Shown here: positions 56,733 to 64,000 of the stretch, piece by piece | Layout: the number at the start of each line of letters is the position of its first letter | Numbering within the stretch: the stretch's first letter is position 1 | Assembly (NCBI GenBank): GCA_948567375.1 | Contig: OX419761.1 | Location: 24,182,501-24,246,500 of the forward strand | Length of the DNA stretch: 64,000 nucleotides | Source: Lunularia cruciata | Lineage: Eukaryota; Streptophyta; Marchantiopsida; Lunulariales; Lunulariaceae | Reading direction: 5' to 3' | Notes under the pieces: model-generated | What the model was told of the DNA's origin: nothing | Seen by the model: only the letters and a program-made list of their open reading frames with translations | Database searches by the model: none | Program-made: the position numbers and the translations under genes

Positions 56733-57740
56733 TTGAGAATTGACCCAGCCCCAGTGTTCTTGTCGGCTACCACGTTGTGTGAGAGTAGGAATGATGCGGT
56801 TCCTACTACTAGAGCAGAGGTGGTTGATAGTGGAGCTGACTTGGTTGAGGAGCATGGGATCCGTTCAGTGACCAATGGTTTATGGCAAGCTGTAGCGGCT
56901 AGACTAGAGGAGTTGCCAACTAGACCGGCCTTTGAGAGAGCACGGTTCACACCTAGTGTTGTCCTATTGGATAACTAGAGGGTGATTTTCTGTTTGGTAG
57001 GACCTTCAAGGAAGGTCTATGCACCACAAAGAGTCTTGTTAGACTCTAGTGCGCAACCTTTTATGTTGGGGAAGGCTGCAATTGTTGATCTGGAGTTACG
57101 GAAGACCGATGTGGAGAGGTGACCATTTCAGATCCAGACATCTCTAGGTGGTGGTTTAACACAATACATCACACATGGGGAGCTTGTTGTCTAGGTTCAG
57201 CATGGTCATCCGACTGATAGCTCGGTGGTGAGAGCTTAGGCTATTGCGACAATAGTTGAGTCATATGATGTGCTAGTTGGGGGAGCAGTGTTATACCCCA
57301 TGGGTTTAAGCATTGACTATTGGGAGGAGACAACCTCTTATAGACCAAGTTGGCAATCTAGTGAGGAACGAGTATGTCGCCTACTAGTACGTTTCAATAG
57401 TGGCAATCTTGACTCACTATAGTTCGGGACCATGGTACCATCAGTTTTAGCTTTTAGTGGTGCAGTTACTTGGCCTAGTGACTTGTTGGAGGGGAACGCC
57501 CATGCAAAGGATACTCCAATACCAGAAGAGATCACTCAGATTTGGAGTACGAGTGGGATTGTTCCATCCACCTTGGATGTTCCATTGTGGAGTTCAGAGG
57601 AGGCATTGTAGCAGCATGCAGATCAATTGGTGCAGTAGGCTTGGAGTGGAGCCTTCATACCATCAAGAGATGAGTTTGAGGATGAGCTTCCAGAGTCAAT
57701 TACATTGACGCCTCTAGATACCACACTCATTGCTTGGCAA
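56733..57740 (+). pseudogene. pol: Element C protease region, amino part of pol
   Basis: Start of the long pol frame. The aspartic protease active site reads L-L-D-S-S-A-Q-P at about 57036-57059, where D-S/T-G is normal, so the Gly is changed. A conserved downstream block with L-Y-P-M-G-L-x-I-D-Y-W follows at 57290-57330. In-frame stops: TAG at 56976, TGA at 57120, and further TAGs. The 57400-57740 part, rich in acidic and Pro residues, links protease to the methyltransferase. The protease would cut the polyprotein into mature enzymes. Confidence 0.7.
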
Positions 57741-57752
57741 TAGCCAATAGAG

Positions 57753-58725
57753 GAGATATGTCTATTTGAGTTGTTTGGTGGGATTAGCACCGGACTAGCT
57801 ACGGTATTATAGGCGGGTATACAAGTACAAAGGTACTTGTATGTAGAGAGAGATAAGACTGCTAGGCAAGTCTCTCTACATCATACGGCACACTTGGCCA
57901 ATCGATGTCCGGAGTTATTACCAATGTCAGCAATCAAAGGTTACCAAAAGGCCCTACCAACAAACATTTCCTTACTTGGGGCATATGATTTAGAGAGATA
58001 TGGACCTATTCACTTGGTGATTTCTAGATGGTCATGTTAGGGATATACACGTGTAGGCCGAGGTGTGGGTCTTCAAGATCCTCATTTTGGTGTGTCTTGG
58101 AAGATGTTACAGATACTACAACATCTCCAGGTTCATCAGTCCGTTCTTCAAACTTACCTTTTGGAGAATGTTCCTTTGATGGGTGATTATCGCACCAGAG
58201 TGGTGGCGAGTACATATCAAGTCCATTCTTGGATAGAACCTGCTGTTTTATTAGATGCAACCAGAGTGGGATCACAGGCTCATCGTCTTTGTCTTTGGTG
58301 GACAAACCTCTTACCTTGAGAAGTTCTACCGTGTGCTTATGATGGGATTTAGCAACTTGACCACATCCTTGTTGATGATATCTTGGATATTGGGCGTTAG
58401 TCTCAGACAGTGGTAGTGGCTGATAGGTCACCTATGGTAGTGGTGAACCTAGTTGGACAGCCTAGAGCCGCTTTTCCCACACTCATGAGTTTCCCAGGCT
58501 CTCATGCTTTTCAAGAGGGAGGACTTGGACTTGTTTGGGACTCATAGTTCCAGTAGTTGGTGGAGCCCAATGTTGATGAGAGAGAGCAGGCAATGGGTTT
58601 TTGCACCGATATTACCACTATTCTAGCAATGTCAGAGGCATCCAGATGTCAGGTGTTAGGTCAGGCTATGGACCTAAACTATTTGACCTACATTGTGAGC
58701 ATTGGCTTGGCAGAGCAATATATGA
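57753..58725 (+). pseudogene. DNMT3-like cytosine-5 DNA methyltransferase domain inside element C pol
   Basis: Would transfer a methyl group from S-adenosylmethionine to cytosine C5 in DNA. Motifs in canonical order, all in one frame: I, F-E-L-F-G-G-I-S-T-G-L (57765-57797, AdoMet binding); II/III, V-E-R-D (57843-57854); IV, G-P-I-H-L-V-I-S-R-W-S-C (catalytic Cys codon 58035-58037, preceding Pro changed to Ser, next codon TAG); VI, E-N-V (58164-58172); VIII, A-H-R-L-C-L-W-W-T-N (58278-58307); IX, E-R-E-Q-A-M-G-F (58578-58601); X, L-G-Q-A-M-D-L-N (58656-58679). The order I to X excludes the rearranged plant DRM type. Motif VIII and the Y-G-P-x-x-L-V-I block resemble DNMT3 best. Eight in-frame stops (seven TAG, one TGA) and no frameshift. 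It lies between protease and reverse transcriptase in the same frame as both. Confidence 0.88.
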
Positions 58726-59230
58726 TGCGCTTGATAGGCATCACCACTCGGACACTTGTGATCCTTGTGCCTATGAAGACGATTCAAGCACATGATGGGG
58801 GCAATGGACCAAGTGGGCATGGTATTCTTGGGACACAGCAAGTAGCTGCTAGGGAGAGTGGTCAACTTGGAGTCTATCCAAGTGAGCGTGGGCTACTTGG
58901 ATTACACCCTTGGTCCACTTGGCATGCAACTAGAGGACATGTGGAGCTTGCAACTAGAGTGGAGGGAGTTTTTCACATAGATTTTGGGACTTCTAGTGGT
59001 TGGAGGCATGACACTATTGCTCCCAAGGGCCCAATATAGCAGCCAATCAAAACGTCTTCTACTTCTACTATAGTTACAGAGGATACTTGGGAGCCAGATC
59101 TTGGACCCAAGCTTATTGGAGAGGAAATACTAAGGGTTTGGAGGTTCTTAAGGAGCCACATGAGTTGTTTTGCCTTCAGTATGAAGGATTTGGGTGCTTT
59201 GAAGAGACCTGGTATACGGATTGAGTTGAC
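58726..59230 (+). pseudogene. Linker between methyltransferase and reverse transcriptase, element C
   Basis: Same frame as the methyltransferase and RT, open at 58557-59039 and again to about 59250 after a TAG at 59037. Composition is Gly/His/Ser-rich, then acidic (E-D-T-W-E-P-D-L-G), then leads into A-L-K-R-P-G-I-R-I-E-L, the usual entry to a gypsy RT. No known domain recognised. Confidence 0.6.
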
Positions 59231-60540
59231 TAGCAATACACCAATTTTTTGACGTCCTTATTGATACAATGAGATGGAGAGGACATTGATTCAAAGCCGG
59301 AGTAGTGATCTTTTTGAGGCTGGTTTGGTGGAGATTTCACATAGAGAGTATGCATCAGTGAAAATGATGCCAGCCAAGAAGGATATGCATATCAACTGCA
59401 AAGATAGGCGGATGTGTGGAGATTACCATCCTATCAACCGATAGACCAAGGCTGATTGGTATGCCATGCCTACATCAAAGGAGATTTTTGATGCAACTAG
59501 GTATGCAAAGGTCTTGAGTACTTTGGATCTTTGAGCGGGATATCATCAGTTGCCAATCAGGGAGGAGGATAAGTCCAAGATAACATTTTGGGCTATTGAT
59601 CCTCACGGTAAGGATGTGTTATATCAATGGAGGTTCTTACCGTTTGGAGTAAAGAACGCTCTTGCTGAGTTCTAGAGGGTCATGGTTAGGCTTCTAGCTG
59701 GATTGGATTTTGCTCGGTGCTATATTGATGACATTTTGGTCTATAGCACTACTGTGGAGGAGCATGAGAGACATTTGTTGGAGGTGTTTGAGAGGTTGAG
59801 ATCTCATGGACTCAAATTACATCCTGGGAAGTGTAGGTTCTTCCATGAGCAGGTTGAGTATTTAGGTTACACTATCTACCCCGGAGGACTTGGTGTTCAG
59901 TAGACCAAGGTGGAGGCTATTGCACGTATTCCTTGGCCTATGGATGTGAGTAGAGTGCAAGCATTCCTTGGGTTGGCAAACTTCTATTGCTGCTATGTTA
60001 GAGGGTTTAGTGCCATTGCCAAGGCCTTGATGAAGCTGACCAAGCTTATACAAGAGTGATGTTGAGGAGATGAGCAGGAGAGAGCTTTTGTAGAGCTCAA
60101 GGAGAGGTTGACATCTACTCTTATTTTGAGGAGACCGATCAAAGGACGACCATTTCAGGTTCATACTGATTGGAGTATGTTGGAGCTTGGAGCGATGCTC
60201 ACCCAAGATGATGATCAAGAGAAGGAGTTTGTGGTGGCATATGCTAGTCATTCCAACAATTTAGTGGAGGTGAAGTTTAGTTCATAAGGGAGAGTGCTTG
60301 GTAGCAGTTTGGACAGTAGCACATTTCCGATGTTACCTATTTTGTAACCCCTTCACTCTCATCACTGATCATTAGCCGCTGAAGTGGTTGATGGAGTCAG
60401 ACAAGCTTTCAAGGAAGCTTGCACAATGGGCTTCAATTTTACAAGAGTATGATTTCATGGTTGTTCACAGACCTGGGGTAGTGAATCGTGATGCAAATGG
60501 GTTGAGTAAAAACCCATGTCCCAGCCAGCAAGATTAGACC
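59231..60540 (+). pseudogene. pol: Element C reverse transcriptase and RNase H
   Basis: RT blocks in order: R-P-Y-x-Y-N-E-M-E (about 59260), F-E-A-G-L-V-E-I-S, V-K-K-type block M-M-P-A-K-K, C-G-D-Y-H-P-I-N-R, S-T-L-D-L-stop-A-G-Y-H-Q, F-L-P-F-G-V-K-N-A, and the active site C-Y-I-D-D-I-L-V-Y-S at about 59718-59747. The thumb follows (L-G-L-A-N-F-Y near 59970), then RNase H with V-H-T-D-W (Asp near 60167), and, after a frame change near 60285, I-T-D-H and V-N-R-D-A-N-G-L-S (about 60480-60510). Stops are TAG and TGA. Converts element RNA to DNA. Confidence 0.88.
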
Positions 60541-61780
60541 AGAGCACGTTGGCATGGTGAGACCGATGAGGAGATGGTGCCAGGTTGGCATGCATCGGCC
60601 TTTTTGTGTATATTTTTAGAGGCTTTGGTTGTATCTCTCTCAGTGCATATAGGAGGAGTTATTGAGGTCATAGATCCAGAGAGTGAAGATATTGGTACAG
60701 TTCAGCGAGACATTCATGATGATGTCTTAGTGATGTACTATCTTTGCACTGGTGTTGTAGGTGGCACAATTGGGGCCAAGGAGAGAGACCATGTTCTTTA
60801 GCCAGCCAATTGGTTCAGATTGGAGGGAAGACACCTTTTGCGTGTATGGGAGGATGGTAGAGTGCATGTAGTACCACTTCCATCTCAAAGACCATAGTTG
60901 GTCAATCATGTTCATGAGGAGCTAGGACATTTTGGAGTAAAGCGTACATATAGCTTACTCCAGACTCATTATTGGTGGCACGGTATGCAGACCAAGGTAC
61001 AAAAATTTGTTGTGAGATGTGTGGTTTGTGACCGAGTTAGAGCATCATTCAATGCTCCTATGCCATAGTTACACCCATTACCTATCATGGGATTGGGTTA
61101 CCATTGGAGTTTGGACTTTGCTGGACCTTTACCATTGACTGTGAGACATCATTGGTATGTTTTGGTGATGGTGGAGCACTTCTCCAAGTGGATTGAGTTG
61201 GTGGCACTTCCTGAAAGCCTAGTGAAGGGACAACTTACTCATTCCTGGATTGGGTTCTTAGTCATTTTGGTGCACTAGATGAGGTTTTGATTGATCAAGA
61301 TACAGAGTTCTTGGGGGAGTTTCAGGTCTTGTGTGACAAGGCTTTGATTGATCATTGTACTACATCTCGAGATCATCCTGAGGCAGATGGCTTAGCAGAG
61401 AGAGTGGTTCAGATGGTGAAGAGAGGATTGCAAAAGTATGGTTTGCAGAGAGACCACTTGGGAGATTTGGATCTCCAATTACCTTGGTTGGCCATGGGCT
61501 ATCAGTTCAGCCGGCAACCTCCTTAGCATCATTCTCTCCATACTTTCTACTCTATGGACAAGATCCAAATTTACCTATAGCCATTCATCAAGATGTTATT
61601 GTAGTTTTGGACTTGGATGACCCCGATGTATGGATGAGTGCATGTTCTCAACGGGCAGAGATCTTTCGCAGAGTGATGCCGATGGCCTTTGAGAACTTGA
61701 TGATTGCTCAACATAGAGATACTTTACGATATGGTACCATTCAAGGAGGAGGTTATAGACCTTCGATCTGTTGATTTCAT
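60541..61780 (+). pseudogene. pol: Element C integrase
   Basis: Zinc domain: H-x-x-H-x-x-L-G-H-F-G at about 60907-60940 and C-V-V-C at about 61020-61031. Catalytic core: S-L-D-F-A-G-P (Asp near 61120), L-I-D-Q-D-T-E-F (about 61290-61310), and H-P-E-A-D-G-L-A-E-R (Glu near 61400), so the D,D,E triad survives, unlike elements A and B. Frame changes occur near 61240-61280 and 61510, and TAG stops are present. A C-terminal block Y-F-L-L-Y-G-Q-D-P follows at 61545-61570. Inserts the cDNA into the genome. Confidence 0.85.
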
Positions 61781-61816
61781 CTATGAGACTATGTATATCT
61801 ACAACAAACAACACCG

Positions 61817-62149
61817 ATGACACTTGATGTTTTGACAGGCCGCACTATCTTGAGAATGCATGAGGTTTTGCCATCTGGAGTCCTTATGTTAGAAGGACAT
61901 GATGGTGTTGTTTGGAAGGATCATGTGCGCAATTGTGTGCCATGCCTTTTCCTAAACATTGATGGTACTATGGACCCAAGCTTGGCACTTGTACGTGCAT
62001 GCTTGAGGTGTATGTTATGTGGCTCTTCTGGTGGAGCTATTACTATGTTAGTGTTTGATAGTTGTTAGAGAGGATGGCATATGGCATGTATGACTCCTCC
62101 CTTCATGGTGATTTCTCAAGGACAGTGGTTGTGTCCTAGATGTACTTGA
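61817..62149 (+). pseudogene. C-terminal PHD finger of element C integrase
   Basis: Same frame as the end of integrase. After V-W-K-D-H-V-R-N-C-V-P-C, a C4HC3 zinc pattern appears: Cys codons at 62009 and 62018, a Phe codon at 62054 in the place of the third Cys, Cys 62063, His 62078, Cys 62087, Cys 62132 and Cys 62141. Spacing is C-x2-C-x11-[C>F]-x2-C-x4-H-x2-C-x14-C-x2-C, with Trp two residues before the last pair (W-L-C-P-R-C), the hallmark of PHD fingers. PHD fingers read histone tails. Here it occupies the place of the chromodomain in chromoviruses and may have guided integration. One TAG at 62066; natural stop TGA at 62147. Confidence 0.85.
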
Positions 62150-62318
62150 CCTATAGCTAGTTCATTCTTTATATGGTATAGATTGCAGACAAGCAACTAA
62201 TGATAGGGCTCTATAGCACCCGGCCTCCTGATCTTTGCCCATCATAGGGTATACCATATACTTGGAGTAGATGGCTATATGGAGTTAGAGGGACCTAACC
62301 GCCAACTAGGGAGGCGAT

Positions 62319-62423
62319 TGTGGCACTTTAGAGCCTATGTATGACTTATGTGTGAGTTGTGCTTCTATAGTGTATGATGTTGATAGCGATGTATGTTGTG
62401 TAGCAATGTATATACGCATGACA
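62319..62423 (+). repeat. 105-bp sequence repeated on both sides of the right LTR-like copy (first copy)
   Basis: TGTGGCACTTTAGAGCC to GCATGACA, nearly identical to 62877-62981. A purine-rich agggaggcgat precedes it. A diverged copy forms the end of 21492-21811. Confidence 0.85.
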
Positions 62424-62425
62424 AC

Positions 62426-62875
62426 TATCACGCCATTTGTAGTGTCGCATCTAGATTGCCTGAACATTGGAGTTGTAGTGATAGTAGTTAGAGTTATTTC
62501 AGCAGTTTCTTAGAGACTACTTTCCGATGGTCAGATTTTGTGTTTGGGGTACTGACTTCACGGTGGGGCCCACCGTCACTTTGCACTGTTTGCACCATCG
62601 AGTGTGCCATCAACAAGGACCGTTAGGGTTTCAGACTAGCTCAAGTCCTATGGTACACTTTCAAAGTGCAGCTCAAAAGAGCTCACTTCTCTGATGTTGA
62701 GCTTTCAAGTTCCTGGCTATGGTGGACAGAGGCCGGCAAGTATCACCTAGATTCACTTAGCTAGAGTGGGTGTGGTTTGATTGTAGTTAGTGCCCAATTG
62801 TTGGCAGTTTATAGAATGACATATCAAGTAATGATTTGAGTTGAATGGATTCAAGAGTTGTAAACAATCTGATTA
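62426..62875 (+). repeat. LTR-like repeat, right end of element C
   Basis: Starts TATCACGCCATTTGTAGTG (one base different from TGTCACGCC at 53069) and follows the left copy to the ctgatta phrase, then jumps into the second 105-bp copy. If the 105 bp is the LTR tail, this LTR spans 62426-62981 with an internal deletion relative to the left one. Confidence 0.75.
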
Positions 62876-62876
62876 T

Positions 62877-62981
62877 TGTGGCACTTTAGAACCTATGTAT
62901 GGCTTATGTGTGAGTTGTGCTTCTATAGTGTATGATATGGACAGTGATGTATGTTGTGTAGTGATGTATATACGCATGACA
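62877..62981 (+). repeat. 105-bp sequence, second copy
   Basis: TGTGGCACTTTAGAACC to GCATGACA. Flanks ACAAC (62421-62425) and ACCAC (62982-62986) around 62426-62981 differ by one base, as a decayed 5-bp target duplication would. Confidence 0.8.
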
Positions 62982-62982
62982 A

Positions 62983-63078
62983 CCACAATAACATATGGAG
63001 AGAAAAAAGATCGCTCTATGTATACATATATGACCAAATTGGAGTAGGAATCCTTCTTCTCTCCAAATGCTATTGTGG
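62983..63078. repeat. 96-bp foldback (hairpin) element
   Basis: CCACAATAACATATGGAGAG at the left is complementary to CTCTCCAAATGCTATTGTGG at the right with few mismatches. Pairing extends inward through an A-rich/T-rich segment, giving a stem of about 30 pairs and a loop of about 30 bases. Small non-autonomous inverted-repeat element or hairpin remnant. Confidence 0.7.
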
Positions 63079-64000
63079 CAGATAAGAGACTGTCTATCCC
63101 ATAAGCACATAAGTCATATATAAATATTATTTACAGATTTTTAAAGTAATTTAGCATAATATTATATGATTTTGTAATGATAAAAGTATAGCTGTATAGT
63201 CCGGCAGCAAATAAAATATGAAAGGAGTTTCAAGTCCATCTATACTTAAAAAATTGCTGACACTACTTTGTACGAATAGCTTAAAGTTATGTTCCCTTGA
63301 ATGAGAACATAAGTTTACATTATTCCTACACAGTTGTGTCAAAGCAAGTTCAGAGTTTCAGAATAATGTGGGTATTCTCAACTTTTTAGTACTATTATAC
63401 TCACGAAGTTCAACACAATTGAAAGACGACTGCGCAGTAGAGGAGCGTTTTAGAGATAGTATTACGTCAAAGTCCAAAGTTTAACCAAAGTGTAGAAAGC
63501 AGAGTACAGTACAACAAATAGTTTAATCGTCTTGTTCTTTCGACAAGGGATCTTACTCCCAACCCAATAGGTTTTCGAAGAGTGAAAGTGAGAGATGCAC
63601 GAAAGTAATAAAGAGTGAGGGATGTGAGAGGAATTTATAATTCCCGACCATCTCAAAGCTACAAGTTTATTCATGGGGACCCCATAATGTCCTTTCAATA
63701 TTAATAGGAGGTTGGTTGTTAACAGCGAATTCAACAACTGTAGTCCACATAGAGTATGGACGACCATCCGACTCATACGAGACGATAAATCTTTACGTGA
63801 CGCTCGATTCAATTTCCCAACTTGTGACCAGGTGAATATCATTCGGTACCATCCGATACCAATCGGGCTACCAGGACAGGCCACTATTTCCTCCCAATAT
63901 CCTGCAATCATTTATGAACTCTGAGATACTATGTAAGCTAAATAGGATCTAAATTGCAATTTAGATATGGCTGATATCTTTTTGGACCCTTCTTCTTTCA
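63079..64000. other. Right end of window, no supported gene
   Basis: A GC-richer patch at 63420-63925 has open frames on both strands (63462-63911 minus, 149 codons; 63712-63924 plus, 70 codons) without recognisable motifs. It may be part of a gene or transposon continuing past the window. Confidence 0.35.

Larger units (their letters stand above)
53069..62981 (+). mobile_element. Element C: Ty3/gypsy retrotransposon encoding a DNA methyltransferase and a PHD finger
   Basis: An approximately 9.9-kb degraded element. Order: LTR-like repeat (53069-53521), leader, gag with two zinc knuckles, protease, DNMT3-like methyltransferase, reverse transcriptase, RNase H, integrase, PHD finger, then LTR-like repeat (62426-62875). 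The integrase follows RNase H, which places it in Ty3/gypsy. Protein sequences are unlike the chromoviruses A and B. The frame is continuous from 56733 to about 60285 except for stops; single-base frame changes lie near 60285, 61240-61280 and 61510. No canonical primer-binding site or target duplication was found, so the outer borders are approximate. Confidence 0.85.

Noticed and set aside
57753-58725. Host methyltransferase gene disrupted by a retrotransposon
   Set aside because: The domain is in frame with protease upstream and reverse transcriptase downstream, with no LTR, intron or frame break at either border.
56733-60285. TAG read as Gln (alternative genetic code or stop suppression) in element C pol
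   Set aside because: TGA stops are also frequent, active-site residues are mutated as well (protease Gly, methyltransferase Pro, PHD Cys), and frameshifts occur later. Decay by C-to-T change explains all of these.

Overview
The window is a stretch of nuclear DNA from a land plant with a large, repeat-rich genome. The evidence is AT-rich sequence without a convincing intact host gene, two LTR retrotransposons primed by initiator tRNA-Met (TGGTATCAGAGC), a MULE-type MITE with a 9-bp target duplication, a PIF/Harbinger transposase relic, and many decayed local repeats. The species cannot be named. An unrearranged DNMT3-type methyltransferase in one element hints at a non-angiosperm (fern, lycophyte, bryophyte or gymnosperm), because DNMT3-type enzymes are reported from those groups and lost in flowering plants. 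All identities below were judged by eye; no alignment or search was run.

Layout. 0-7.2 kb: decayed coding-like sequence of unknown family and a minus-strand Harbinger transposase relic. 7.27-12.98 kb: a chromovirus (Ty3/gypsy with chromodomain, element A) bounded by perfect TATTG duplications and two minus-oriented LTRs, but with its interior inverted around a third LTR; the junctions look like an autointegration into itself. 13.58-18.67 kb: a second, normally arranged member of the family (element B) with perfect GCTAC duplications. Both have LTRs packed with heat-shock-element-like arrays, and A has a GGGAAAC frameshift heptamer in phase at the gag/pol overlap. 18.7-52.5 kb: a cluster of head-to-tail, decayed copies of a multi-segment repeat (called R1 here), with a second dispersed repeat (R2), two head-to-head LTRs, a MITE with a paralogous empty site, local tandem duplications and an organelle-like insertion.

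53.07-62.98 kb: element C, an approximately 9.9-kb decayed Ty3/gypsy element of a different lineage, and the most interesting object here. Its order is LTR-like repeat, gag with two zinc knuckles, protease, a complete DNMT3-like cytosine-5 DNA methyltransferase domain (57.75-58.7 kb, motifs I to X in canonical order), reverse transcriptase, RNase H, integrase, and a C-terminal PHD finger. Protease, methyltransferase and reverse transcriptase share one reading frame for about 3.5 kb, broken only by TAG and TGA codons, so the methyltransferase was part of the polyprotein and not a later insertion.

How the parts work together. A and B would have targeted chromatin with a chromodomain at the integrase tail. 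C has a PHD finger in that position and also carries its own DNA methylation enzyme. All three are dead copies. The TAG/TGA-only stop spectrum in C fits deamination of methylated CAG and CGA sites. Functional ideas (self-silencing, host-chromatin manipulation, heat induction) are inference.
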